Of a stretch of DNA of 64,000 bases, positions 25,962-33,979 are shown piece by piece. Both the position numbers and the translations under genes were made by a program. The stretch's first letter is position 1. Each line of letters starts with the position of its first letter. The DNA lies in NCBI RefSeq assembly GCF_900215295.1, contig NZ_OCMF01000001.1:930001-994000 (forward strand), written 5' to 3'. This stretch comes from Salinimicrobium sediminis. GTDB taxonomy: Bacteria; Bacteroidota; Bacteroidia; Flavobacteriales; Flavobacteriaceae. The notes beneath the pieces were generated by a model. It was not told where the DNA came from and searched no databases. It saw nothing but the letters and a program-made list of their open reading frames with translations.

Positions 25962-26753
25962 ATGAATAAAAGCATTTTCACTATCCAAAAGATGGACTGT
26001 CCTTCCGAGGAACAGATGATAAGAATGAAACTTGAACCGGTTGACCAGGTAAAGCATCTGGAATTCGATATTAATCGGAGAAAACTCGAAGTATATCATA
26101 CAGGGAATGGGAATGAAATCCACCGCGCCATTAGCCAGTTGGGTTTAAATGACAGACTTGAGGAAACAACTGAAGCTGTCTTGCCTTTGCCCTCAGATGA
26201 TTCCCATCAAAAGAAAATTTTGTGGTGGGTACTCGGAATCAACTTCGGGTTCTTTCTTCTGGAAATGACCACCGGATTAATTTCAAACTCAATGGGTCTT
26301 ATTGCCGATTCTCTGGACATGCTTGCAGACGCCTTTGTTTATGCGCTAAGTCTGTTCGCTGTGGGAACATCTATAGGAAGAAAAAAGAGAATAGCAGGAA
26401 TAAGTGGTTATCTACAAATGGGACTGGCTTTGGTGGGATTTGCAGAGGTCTTGAGAAGATTTTTTTCAAGTACCGATATGCCTCTGTTCGAGTGGATGAT
26501 ATTTGTTTCCATTTTTGCCCTCGCCGGAAATCTGATCTCTCTTTGGCTCATTAACAAAGCTAAAAGCGATGAGGCTCACATGCAAGCCAGTGCTATTTTC
26601 ACTTCCAACGATATCATTGTAAACGGTGGAGTAATACTGGCCGGAGTTCTCGTGTATTTCCTCGACAGTAAGTGGCCCGATTTAATTATTGGAGGCATTG
26701 TTTTTTCATTTGTCATGCGAGGCGCTCTTCGAATTTTGAAATTATCAAAGTAG
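25962..26753 (+). CDS. Short cation transporter: HMA-like domain plus CDF-like membrane domain
   Basis: Residues 1-70 look like a heavy-metal-associated fold in which the usual CxxC is reduced to one cysteine (IQKMDCPSEEQM). After a linker come about five or six membrane helices with a CDF-like motif DSLDMLADAFVYALSLF. The C-terminal CDF domain is missing and the length is only 263. Proteins of this layout occur next to czc clusters in Bacteroidota. The D-x3-D pair suggests divalent-metal transport, but whether it exports, imports or senses is open. Confidence 0.75.
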   Translation: MNKSIFTIQKMDCPSEEQMIRMKLEPVDQVKHLEFDINRRKLEVYHTGNGNEIHRAISQLGLNDRLEETTEAVLPLPSDDSHQKKILWWVLGINFGFFLLEMTTGLISNSMGLIADSLDMLADAFVYALSLFAVGTSIGRKKRIAGISGYLQMGLALVGFAEVLRRFFSSTDMPLFEWMIFVSIFALAGNLISLWLINKAKSDEAHMQASAIFTSNDIIVNGGVILAGVLVYFLDSKWPDLIIGGIVFSFVMRGALRILKLSK

Positions 26754-26854
26754 AGCGGGTTGACTTGGAAAGCCGCGACTTTATAACAGAAGTTTAAGAA
26801 GGAGCAGGATGTAAATGGTTAATTTAGAGTACAAAACCCTCTTTTTTACCGGAA

Positions 26855-27592
26855 ATGAGCGAATTCTTAATGGTTTTATTACTTGCCGCTATGCCTGCCG
26901 TGGGGAATTTTTCAGGCGGTTTGCTGGCAGAGTGGATCAATGTTTCCGAAAAAACCTTGAATTTGGCGCTTCACTTCGCTGCAGGTATAATACTCGCTGT
27001 TGTAGGTTTAGAATTAATGCCTACTGCACTTGAAGTAGAGCAACCATGGATTCCCATTGCAGCTTTTATGGGAGGAGGCTTCACTTTTCTTCTTCTGGAA
27101 AAAGCGGTTCATTTCATTAAAGACCGGTTCGGAGGTGAAGGCAAGGCAACGGGATCTGCCTGGGGGATCTATTTGGGAGTTGCCATTGATCTTTTTAGCG
27201 ATGGCATCATGATAGGTACAGGATCTACTGTATCAGTGTCTCTGGGGCTCCTTCTCGCCCTGGGGCAGGTACCTGCAGATATCCCGGAAGGTTTTGCCAC
27301 AATTGCCACTTTCAAGAGCAAGGGAGTACCTAAGAAAATGCGCTACTTACTTGCAGCCGGTTTTACAATTCCTATTCTCCTCGGCGCTACAATTGGTTTT
27401 TGGACAATGCGCAACAGTGGTGATTTAGTTAAATTCAGTCTGCTGGCATTTACTGCCGGTATCCTGCTCAGCGTCGCCATCGAAGAAATTTTAACAGAAG
27501 CTCATGGTAAACCCGATCCTGTCTATGCTTCTGTTCTTTTGACTTCAGGTTTTTCCCTGTTCGCATTGCTAACGGTTTATTTAGAAGGCTAA
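26855..27592 (+). CDS. ZIP-family metal transporter
   Basis: The 245-residue membrane protein has seven to eight helices. The ZIP-type metal path is visible in VAIDLFSDGIMIGTG (helix 4) and ALGQVPADIPEGFATIA (helix 5), and HFAAGIILAVVGLELMPTA marks helix 2. ZIP proteins usually bring divalent metals into the cytoplasm, though bacterial members can run down gradients in either direction. Finding one beside exporters suggests balancing of zinc. The histidine usual in helix 4 (HNxxDG in many members) is replaced by DLFSDG, so metal choice may differ. It is 100 bases from the preceding gene, room for its own promoter. Confidence 0.83.
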   Translation: MSEFLMVLLLAAMPAVGNFSGGLLAEWINVSEKTLNLALHFAAGIILAVVGLELMPTALEVEQPWIPIAAFMGGGFTFLLLEKAVHFIKDRFGGEGKATGSAWGIYLGVAIDLFSDGIMIGTGSTVSVSLGLLLALGQVPADIPEGFATIATFKSKGVPKKMRYLLAAGFTIPILLGATIGFWTMRNSGDLVKFSLLAFTAGILLSVAIEEILTEAHGKPDPVYASVLLTSGFSLFALLTVYLEG

Positions 27593-27604
27593 AAAAAATA
27601 GACT

Positions 27605-28621
27605 ATGAATATCTGGTTATGGGCTTTAGTTCTGATTGCAGCTGTCTGGGCAGCGCACTGGGGTGCGGAGCACTTGTCAAAACCTTTGAAAAAGTTAAGA
27701 AAACAATGGGGCTTTTCGGTAGCTGCCGGCGGGGCCTTAATTGGTTTGGCAGCAGCAAGTCCTGAAATAGGAATTAATATCACCAGTGCAGTAACCGGCG
27801 TGGGAGATATTGGTCTGGGGACCATGTTTGGCTCTAATGTTATTGCTATTCCTTTAATGGTCATAACCGCTTACATTGCGACCAGGCATCTAAAAAATAA
27901 GAACAAAGATGAAGGACACCAGGAGCACAAGAAGGAGCACCTCCTAAAAGTAGATCCCACGGCCGTAACAGTCCAGGCTTTACCATACTTGGTAATTGTA
28001 GCAGTAGTAGCTATACTAACTGTTCCTTCTGCCTGGAGAGGATTACAGCCCGTGGATGGCTGGATAATGTTGGGAATGTATATCGCTTTTCTTGCTCAGG
28101 CTCTCCTTAGAGGAAAAAAAGAAAGGGAAAAAGTGGAATGGAAGAAAAAGGAGATCTGGTTAGCGGTAGCAGGCCTGGTTGCTTTAGGTTTAGGCGCCTT
28201 TTTCACAGTTCGTGCTACAGAAAACCTGGTTTCCTCCTTTGGATTAGCACAAATAGTGGGTGGTTTATTTATTACAGCTCCAATGGCTGCATTGCCCGAA
28301 GTTTTTGCTACCTGGAGTGTAGCTAAAAGTGGTCAGATAACTTCGGGTGTCACCAGCGTCATAGGAGATCATGCCGTTACGCTTACCGTAGCCTTTTTTC
28401 CTCTGGCCTTGGTGGGCCTGCCGGTAAGCAACTTTACCTTATTTGTGACGGTTTTGAGCTTTGTAGGATTAGTAGGTATTCTTTATGCCGCTTTTATTCA
28501 TATGGGCAGCAAGAAAAGCGGACATGGTTTTAAACGGTGGCAGGTCGTTACCCTTGGAGGTGTGTTGCTCGTTTACATAGCAGTTGTTCTTTTTGGGGTA
28601 CTAAATATCATGAATAATTGA
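27605..28621 (+). CDS. Sodium/calcium exchanger-family (CaCA) membrane protein
   Basis: The 338-residue protein has about ten helices in two inverted halves. The alpha repeats are GGALIGLAAASPEIGINITSAV (about residues 43-64) and GGLFITAPMAALPEVFATWSVAKSG (about 220-244), with the acidic residue kept in each (SPE, LPE). A His/Lys/Glu-rich loop (KDEGHQEHKKEH) joins them and might bind metal. Family members exchange Na+ or H+ for Ca(II) or other cations. It begins 12 bases after the ZIP gene and is probably co-transcribed. Confidence 0.82.
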   Translation: MNIWLWALVLIAAVWAAHWGAEHLSKPLKKLRKQWGFSVAAGGALIGLAAASPEIGINITSAVTGVGDIGLGTMFGSNVIAIPLMVITAYIATRHLKNKNKDEGHQEHKKEHLLKVDPTAVTVQALPYLVIVAVVAILTVPSAWRGLQPVDGWIMLGMYIAFLAQALLRGKKEREKVEWKKKEIWLAVAGLVALGLGAFFTVRATENLVSSFGLAQIVGGLFITAPMAALPEVFATWSVAKSGQITSGVTSVIGDHAVTLTVAFFPLALVGLPVSNFTLFVTVLSFVGLVGILYAAFIHMGSKKSGHGFKRWQVVTLGGVLLVYIAVVLFGVLNIMNN

Positions 28622-28860
28622 TCATGTATGCAATACACACATCATGAACCGTCACTTTAATACCGGATCCTGAATTCGAGTTCCGAAGGAATATAGGTAG
28701 TTGGACATGGTTCTGTTCCTGGCATTCTATAGTTGTTTAGGATCCAATATAAACTTACCCTTAGGAAGCGTTTTCGCGATCTATGTATTTATTTCACTTC
28801 CTTTTTCCCTCCTGTTTAAAAAAGACCTTCGATTTTAAGGAAAAAAGCAGTTTTAATCAA
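28622..28860. other. Intergenic stretch, one possible 43-codon membrane ORF
   Basis: The end of the metal cargo and the start of the replication module meet here. A 43-codon frame (28707-28838, plus) begins MVLFLAFYSCLGSN and is hydrophobic; it could be a small membrane protein or the decayed end of a transporter. Otherwise I see nothing. Confidence 0.25.
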
Positions 28861-28864
28861 ACAA

Positions 28865-29036
28865 CGCTTGCAACGGTAATGAAAAAAGATACAACTGTTG
28901 ATTTTCAGTACTTTATAAAAACATAGCTCCGCCGAATCACCCGTAGCAACCGTAAATTCAACCGTAAATCAACCGTGACATTGGTAGCGGTTGCAACCGT
29001 GAGTCAACCGCACCGGTTGCAGCGGTTGCAACGGCA
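28865..29036 (+). repeat. Iteron-like CAACCG/CGGTTG cluster, putative replication origin
   Basis: CAACCG occurs on the plus strand at 28947, 28959, 28970, 28994 and 29005, and its complement CGGTTG at 28988, 29014 and 29023. Near-matches (GCAACGG) lie at 28870 and 29027. Spacings of 11 to 12 bases between the first three are about one helical turn. CGGTTGCAACCG (28988-28999) is a perfect 12-base palindrome. The cluster directly precedes the HTH, helicase and primase-partner genes, as iterons do in replicating plasmids and satellites. More GCAAC-type motifs continue to about 29270. An origin is inferred. Confidence 0.6.
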
Positions 29037-29324
29037 GGTATTTATCTGAAAATTCAGAAACTGAATGAGGAAAAGCAATCATGTGAAAGGCTTTTTGAAT
29101 ATAATCTTACCAGGCTGCTTTTTTCCGCAGAATATCTATTTTTGCCAAAGAGTAGCAACTGTTATAGCAACGGCTTAACCAGCACTAATCTTGCTAATAA
29201 TGAACTGTTTCGTTTGCTAATTACTTCAGGATAATTTTTTTTGCAACGGCGAAGCAACTGCAGTAGCATCTGCGAGTATATCAAAAAGGACCATACATCC
29301 GCAACAGTAAATAAAACCACTACT

Positions 29325-30002
29325 ATGAGTTTAAAACTTAATATCCCAAATGGTATAATTTTTCACTCCTATTTTTTATTCTGGAAAGATATCAATCACG
29401 TAGAGGAATTTTTTACTCGAAGATTTGAGAATTACCTTTACAATTATAGTCATGAGCGAAGCAAAATAGAGGATTCTTCAGGGAGCAGTAAATTATATTA
29501 TTCGGGAGTGACCAAAGACGGAATAGAAATCACAGAAATTGATTTTATTAACCAGGAAATTTATAAGTTAAATAGAATTCCTTTAGAAACTGTAGACTTT
29601 GACGGAAGGAAGAGAGTGGAATTCTACCGGCAGTACCTTCAAAAAAGATTAATGAACATCTTAATGGGAGAAACAAAGCCTTTGCCAAAACCAGAGATCG
29701 ATTTAGATGAAAAAATTACCCGTACCACCTGGTTTAAAATAGGGATAACTTTTGCCACTGGTCAAGCTCAGGAACTTTATGAAAAATACAAGCAGGAGAA
29801 AGGTCACTTCACGAAAATGGCTATAAAATTAGGTTTTAAAGAAACTGATCGTCCTTATTTTTCCGAGACCATCAATAACAGTACTATTGGTAATAAGAAC
29901 CTCTACTCCAGCCCGGATAAGCTTAAAACCATATACGCCTATTGTCAGGTAAAGAATATTGAAGTATGTCATGATTTTATAGCTCAAATCGAATCCATTT
30001 AA
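29325..30002 (+). CDS. Hypothetical protein of the replication module
   Basis: I start this 225-residue protein at the ATG at 29325; the open frame reaches back to a TTG at 29241 but that part overlaps the iteron-like DNA. It is soluble and rich in charged and aromatic residues, with YSGVTKDGIEITEIDFINQE near the middle and a C-terminal helical region (FTKMAIKLGFKETDRPYFSETIN) that could be DNA-binding. I do not recognise a named family. Its place between iterons and the HTH gene suggests a role in replication initiation or copy control; this is by position only. Confidence 0.65.
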   Translation: MSLKLNIPNGIIFHSYFLFWKDINHVEEFFTRRFENYLYNYSHERSKIEDSSGSSKLYYSGVTKDGIEITEIDFINQEIYKLNRIPLETVDFDGRKRVEFYRQYLQKRLMNILMGETKPLPKPEIDLDEKITRTTWFKIGITFATGQAQELYEKYKQEKGHFTKMAIKLGFKETDRPYFSETINNSTIGNKNLYSSPDKLKTIYAYCQVKNIEVCHDFIAQIESI

Positions 30003-30099
30003 ATCCCTTTCAATAAACCGTACTGAAACCGTACTGGTACGGCAATGAGTACCAAACTTACTGCAGCACATTTGGCTTATCAATTAAATCAAAAGTCAA

Positions 30100-30381
30100 A
30101 TGGAAAACATTTTTTTACAGGGCACCACTACAGATAAGTTGGTGGACCTTATTTCTCAAGATGTAAAGCGCCAACTTGAAGCGTTTAAAAAGGAATTAAC
30201 TAACGAGCAGGCAAATGATGAGCTTCTTACCCGGGAGGAAGCATGTCAATTCCTAAAAATCAACTCTTCGACGCTGTGGGCGTGGACCAACAAAGGCAAA
30301 GTAAAAGCCTATGGCATTGCTAACCGCCGGTACTACAAAAGGAGTGAATTGATGGAATGTTTAACCGTACTTAAAAAGTAA
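30100..30381 (+). CDS. Helix-turn-helix protein (MerR/excisionase-like DNA-binding domain)
   Basis: The 93-residue protein has an N-terminal helix (KLVDLISQDVKRQLEAFKKEL) and then a helix-turn-helix of the excisionase type: LLTREEACQFLKINSSTLWA, WTNKGKVKAYGIANRRYYKR, and SELMECL. In Bacteroidota mobile elements such proteins precede the primase/helicase genes or act in excision. It starts 98 bases after the hypothetical gene and ends four bases before the helicase gene. Its layout matches the frameshifted locus at 12679-12980. Confidence 0.85.
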   Translation: MENIFLQGTTTDKLVDLISQDVKRQLEAFKKELTNEQANDELLTREEACQFLKINSSTLWAWTNKGKVKAYGIANRRYYKRSELMECLTVLKK

Positions 30382-30385
30382 GGCT

Positions 30386-31972
30386 ATGAATTCATCAACA
30401 ATCCAAAATCTCGTAACAGCTGATCTTGATTATCAAATCAGCAAAATGGTTATTCCTCAGTCTACTCCAGATGAAATCTTAGACAACCTCATTGAGCATA
30501 TCAAAAAAATAGATTTTTGGGTGCTGGCATTTCCCAAAATAGTTGAATTAAGAGAAGAAATAAAAAGACTGGAGGCAGAAGTCTATATCGATGGCATCTT
30601 AAATGAAGATAAAAAACAGGAGGAAAAGGAGTATCGAAAGCTTTTAAAAGAGCTGAAAGCCCTAAAACTTACCAAGAACCACTACCTAATCTTGTGCATA
30701 GAGCAACTCCTTAAAATAGCGAAAAAAAATAATTGGGGGTTGTGCAAAAAACACGGTTTTATTTATTTGTACAATGGTTGTTTCTGGACGGAAATTGAAA
30801 AGGAGCGTTTTGAATCCTTTTTAGGGGATGTTGCACTAAAACTGGGAGTGGAAAAATTTAGGGGTAAGATACACACCTTCAAAGAAGAGCTTTTCAAACA
30901 ATTCATGTCAGACGCGTATCTACCTACTCCACAAGCTAAAAGTGGCAAGGTTCTGATTAATCTGCAAAATGGCACCTTTGAAATAAGCCCTAAGAGCAGG
31001 AAATTGAGAGATTTTGACCCTAAAGATTTCTTAACGCATCAATTGCCATTTGAATATATACCACAAGCTACAGCACCTCTTTTTGAGAACTACCTAAATG
31101 AGGTAATACCCGATCCAGATAAGCAGAAGGTATTAGCTGAATATATAGGGTATCTGTTTGTAAAACCATCTATACTTAAATTAGAAAAAATGCTGATTCT
31201 GTTCGGAACCGGCGCGAACGGAAAAAGTGTATTTTTTGAAATAATCAGTGCTCTTTTAGGACCCGAGAATGTCTGCAACTATTCTCTCCAGAGCCTGACC
31301 AATGAAAACGGATACTATAGGGCCAAGATAGGAGACAAGCTGGTAAATTACGCCAGTGAAATCAACGGCAGACTCGAATCTGCCACATTTAAGCAAATGG
31401 CTTCTGGTGAACCTTTAGAAGCTCGATTACCACACAGAGATCCTTTCACTTTGCACGAGTATGCAAAGCTTATTTTTAACTGTAATGAACTTCCTAAAGA
31501 TGTAGAGCATACTGCGGCCTTCTTCAGAAGGTTTTTAATTATAGAATTTGATGTTACCATACCAGAAGAAAAACAAGATAAGGAACTCTCAACCAGAATA
31601 ATCCAAAATGAACTGTCCGGGGTCTTTAATTGGATTCTGAAGGGCTTAGATCGCTTACTGAGTCAGAAAAGATTTACTAGTTGTAAAGCAATAGAAGAAG
31701 CTATACATACATATAAAAATGAAAGTGACAGTGCTAAACTATTTATGGACGAAATGGGCTATGAGCGAAGTGCTGAAACCTACACTCTAATCAAAAATCT
31801 ATATCAACAGTACGTTTCTTTCTGTATTGATGAAGGAGCCCAGCCCCTGAAAAAATTGAATTTCAGAAAAAGATTAAGCCACCACGGCTTTTACGTAAAA
31901 AAGGCTACTGAAGGGTACATAGTTTATGCTGACATCAAATCAAATACAGAGGAAGATGATCTCGAATTCTAA
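30386..31972 (+). CDS. Phage/plasmid-type SF3 replicative helicase (D5/P4-like, no primase domain)
   Basis: The 528-residue protein has an N-terminal helical part (1-130), a D5-N-like region (about 150-250: NGCFWTEIEKERFESFLGDV) and a superfamily 3 helicase core with Walker A LFGTGANGKSVFFEII (about 272-287), Walker B near KLVNYASEI, and an arginine-finger zone AAFFRRFLIIEF. A winged-helix tail follows. P4-type proteins usually carry a primase domain in the same chain; here it is lacking and the next gene has a toprim-like domain instead. It should unwind the element's origin. The next gene overlaps it by 17 bases. Confidence 0.88.
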   Translation: MNSSTIQNLVTADLDYQISKMVIPQSTPDEILDNLIEHIKKIDFWVLAFPKIVELREEIKRLEAEVYIDGILNEDKKQEEKEYRKLLKELKALKLTKNHYLILCIEQLLKIAKKNNWGLCKKHGFIYLYNGCFWTEIEKERFESFLGDVALKLGVEKFRGKIHTFKEELFKQFMSDAYLPTPQAKSGKVLINLQNGTFEISPKSRKLRDFDPKDFLTHQLPFEYIPQATAPLFENYLNEVIPDPDKQKVLAEYIGYLFVKPSILKLEKMLILFGTGANGKSVFFEIISALLGPENVCNYSLQSLTNENGYYRAKIGDKLVNYASEINGRLESATFKQMASGEPLEARLPHRDPFTLHEYAKLIFNCNELPKDVEHTAAFFRRFLIIEFDVTIPEEKQDKELSTRIIQNELSGVFNWILKGLDRLLSQKRFTSCKAIEEAIHTYKNESDSAKLFMDEMGYERSAETYTLIKNLYQQYVSFCIDEGAQPLKKLNFRKRLSHHGFYVKKATEGYIVYADIKSNTEEDDLEF

Positions 31973-33110
31973 GTATTCACTCGATAATAGCAGCAAAAAA
32001 TATCCTTGCCCTGCTTGTAATAAAAAAACATTTGTGAAATATGTTGATATTGAAACCGGATATTATTTGAAGGACAGTTTTGGGCGTTGTGACAGGGAGA
32101 GCAAATGTGGCTATTACCATGCTCCTCCAAAAGAGAATAAATACTATTTGATAACATTTCTATTCGTAGAAAGTATATCGGATAAAGCGTACCGAGCAAC
32201 CGAAAGCAACGGCCACTTGCACTTTATTCCGACCTCTCAAGTTCTCGACAAAAATGGTAATAGTTTCTGGATAACAGAATGGTGGCTAAAGACTAATGGT
32301 ATTGCTTATCTGGGGCATCAGAGCAAGAATATTGTATCTAATAAAGTAGGTGGTAGTGCGGTTGCAACGATAGCAACCGCATCACCCGTTGCCGCGGGTG
32401 CAACTGCATTAAGTGAACCAGATAAGGCCAGTTTTCATAGCTTGAAACTATTGGACCAGTTGTATAACGAAGAACCAGTAACGGAAAACTTAGAGGTTTA
32501 TTTGAACACCCTATTTACAGAAAAGCAGGTTTTCAAAGCTAAGCAGAACTATCTCTTAACCGGCACTACCATGTTTTGGAATAAAGCCACTATTTTTTGG
32601 CAGATAGATCAGAACGAAAAAGTACATGCAGGAAAAATAATGCTATACGATTCTTCTACCGGCAAGAGAATTAAGAAATCATACAATCACATCAATTGGG
32701 TTCATAAAGCCCTAAAAGAACCGGATTTCAACCTAAATCAATGCCTGTTTGGGCTACACAGGATCAAAGAAGACTACAGTAAATCAATAGCCATTGTAGA
32801 AAGCGAAAAAACAGCTATAATCATGAGCATTATTGTTCCCGATGTTCTTTGGTTGGCAACCGGAAGCAAGCAAAATCTGAAGACTCGACTACTGGAGCCA
32901 TTGGCTGGTCGAAAAATAGTACTATATCCAGACAAGGGTGAATATGAGAATTGGAGAAGCAAAGCTGAAGTAATAAAGAAAAACGGATTAAAGGTCGAAG
33001 TCAGCGATTTTCTTGAGGAATTGCCATTAAAACCGGGTGCGGATCTGGTGGATTATTATATATCCAGCTTACGGGAAAATGCAGGAAATGCAGGAAATGC
33101 ACATTCTTAA
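31956..33110 (+). CDS. Zinc-ribbon, toprim-like primase partner protein
   Basis: I start it at the ATG at 31956, preceded by AGAGGAAG and overlapping the helicase stop; a start at 31926 would add ten residues. The 384-residue protein has a zinc finger at its start (YPCPACNKKT ... GRCDRESKCGYY), as DNA primases do, and a toprim-like core near 270-335 (IAIVESEKTAIIMSII, then IVLYPDKGEYENW with the acidic residues). This is the layout of the DUF6371-type proteins of Bacteroidota elements. Between about residues 130 and 150 lies an Ala/Thr-rich insert (AVATIATASPVAAGATAL) coded by iteron-like DNA. The C terminus is a short repeat, NAGNAGNAHS. It probably makes primers for the SF3 helicase. Confidence 0.8.
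   Translation: MISNSKYSLDNSSKKYPCPACNKKTFVKYVDIETGYYLKDSFGRCDRESKCGYYHAPPKENKYYLITFLFVESISDKAYRATESNGHLHFIPTSQVLDKNGNSFWITEWWLKTNGIAYLGHQSKNIVSNKVGGSAVATIATASPVAAGATALSEPDKASFHSLKLLDQLYNEEPVTENLEVYLNTLFTEKQVFKAKQNYLLTGTTMFWNKATIFWQIDQNEKVHAGKIMLYDSSTGKRIKKSYNHINWVHKALKEPDFNLNQCLFGLHRIKEDYSKSIAIVESEKTAIIMSIIVPDVLWLATGSKQNLKTRLLEPLAGRKIVLYPDKGEYENWRSKAEVIKKNGLKVEVSDFLEELPLKPGADLVDYYISSLRENAGNAGNAHS
32358..32380 (+). repeat. Iteron-like inverted repeat inside the primase-partner gene
   Basis: GCGGTTGC (32358-32365) and GCAACCGC (32373-32380) form a perfect 8-bp inverted repeat with a 7-base spacer. The sequence is the same as the iteron motif at 28988-29028. It lies in frame within the gene, coding part of an Ala-rich insert. 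Confidence 0.6.
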
Positions 33111-33122
33111 TATAAATTATTT

Positions 33123-33302
33123 GTGATAAAGGAATTGCAATTTTACAATGGCAATGAAGTATCTGTATCTCCCAGTATTTCTCAACGACTACCTTTATAT
33201 TTCTTCTTTTTTCTTGTTGTAGTAATTCTTCTTTATCTGGCGTATCAAATATTCTTTATAGATTCGAAATGGGATGGTTTAAGTTTTCTGGTAGGATTTT
33301 AA
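33123..33302 (+). CDS. Small single-pass membrane protein, hypothetical
   Basis: A 59-codon frame starts at GTG (33123), 12 bases after the primase-partner stop, and ends right before a terminator hairpin. The product is soluble for about 24 residues (MIKELQFYNGNEVSVSPSIS), has one clear membrane helix (LYFFFFLVVVILLYLAYQIF) and a short tail. Position and hydrophobicity pattern suggest a real small protein or the remaining start of a larger one. I recognise no family. Confidence 0.4.
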   Translation: MIKELQFYNGNEVSVSPSISQRLPLYFFFFLVVVILLYLAYQIFFIDSKWDGLSFLVGF

Positions 33303-33306
33303 TAAA

Positions 33307-33331
33307 AAAAGGAGACATTATGTCTCCTTTT
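33307..33331. terminator. Bidirectional terminator
   Basis: AAAAGGAGACA (33307-33317) pairs perfectly with TGTCTCCTTTT (33321-33331) around a TTA loop. It lies between the rightward replication module and the leftward YegP-like gene, and has A/T runs suited to both directions. Confidence 0.8.
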
Positions 33332-33353
33332 CCACATCAGTAACAACCAAAAA

Positions 33354-33683
33354 CTAATCACTTAAATCATCTATGGTAGCATCTGGAGAATTCTTCTTCA
33401 CAGAAGCAATACCTTTTTCTAATGCAGCTTTAGAAGAGTAAGTCTCACTTGAACCTACTACTTGTCCATTGGTCGATTTTAAATTGAACCTGTGACCAGA
33501 AGGAACTTCTTTAATTTCGAATCTCTCATTAACCTGAGAATTCTTTTGAACAGAAGCAATACCATTTAAACATGAAGCTTTGGTCTTGTATGCTTCACTA
33601 CTTAAAATAATTTGACCATTACGTGCTTTAAGATTAAATCTGAACTGACCAGACTTATCTTTTTTAATTTCAAATTTTGCCAT
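33354..33683 (-). CDS. YegP-family protein with two DUF1508 repeats
   Basis: The 109-residue protein is made of two tandem repeats of about 50 residues. Each begins FEIK-sG and has RFNLK..NGQ(I/V) and SSE.Y..KA...GIASV.KNS. This is the DUF1508/YegP fold, a small cytoplasmic protein of unknown function that is often induced by stress. The C terminus is acidic (DATIDDLSD). It stands alone, convergent with the replication module, as the last gene before the right end of the element. Confidence 0.92.
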   Translation of the reverse strand: MAKFEIKKDKSGQFRFNLKARNGQIILSSEAYKTKASCLNGIASVQKNSQVNERFEIKEVPSGHRFNLKSTNGQVVGSSETYSSKAALEKGIASVKKNSPDATIDDLSD

Positions 33684-33900
33684 TGTATTAGAATTTGTTT
33701 CTTTAAATGTAAGAAAATTGTAGGAAAGGAGGAAAAGTAGATAAACTTCTCTATTCAGTTGTAATAGGTAATCCTAAAAGCAATGAGGAGTTTTTCAAAG
33801 CTAAAAAGTTCATTTCGCAAAACCTATTAGATATAGTCATCCGTTTTTCTTTGGAAAAAAAATGCAGATTTAAGCCTACTACAAGTCCTTTAGAATATAT

Positions 33901-33922
33901 TTACCATACAATTATCGTACAA
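33901..33922 (+). repeat. Putative integrase arm-type site, right end
   Basis: This block matches 1061-1082 at 19 of 22 bases in the same orientation. It contains ATACAA at 33906 and GTACAA at 33917, again 11 bp apart. It lies 57 bases inside the right attachment repeat. Integrase binding is inferred. Confidence 0.5.
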
Positions 33923-33936
33923 TACAGGCAACAAAA

Positions 33937-33974
33937 AAACCGTAAACTACTAATTATCAGCAGCATTACGGTTT
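33937..33974. terminator. Hairpin at right element boundary
   Basis: AAACCGTAA (33937-33945) pairs with TTACGGTTT (33966-33974) around a 20-base loop and ends five bases before the attachment repeat. The left boundary carries comparable hairpins at 756-792 and 881-906. Confidence 0.5.
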
Positions 33975-33979
33975 CTTTC

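Noticed and set aside
28707-28838. 43-codon hydrophobic ORF
   Set aside because: Too short and without clear ribosome site or family to call a gene; noted in the intergenic entry only.
28865-29036. CRISPR array
   Set aside because: The repeated unit is only 6 to 12 bases, occurs in both orientations and has no regular spacer length; no cas gene is in the window.
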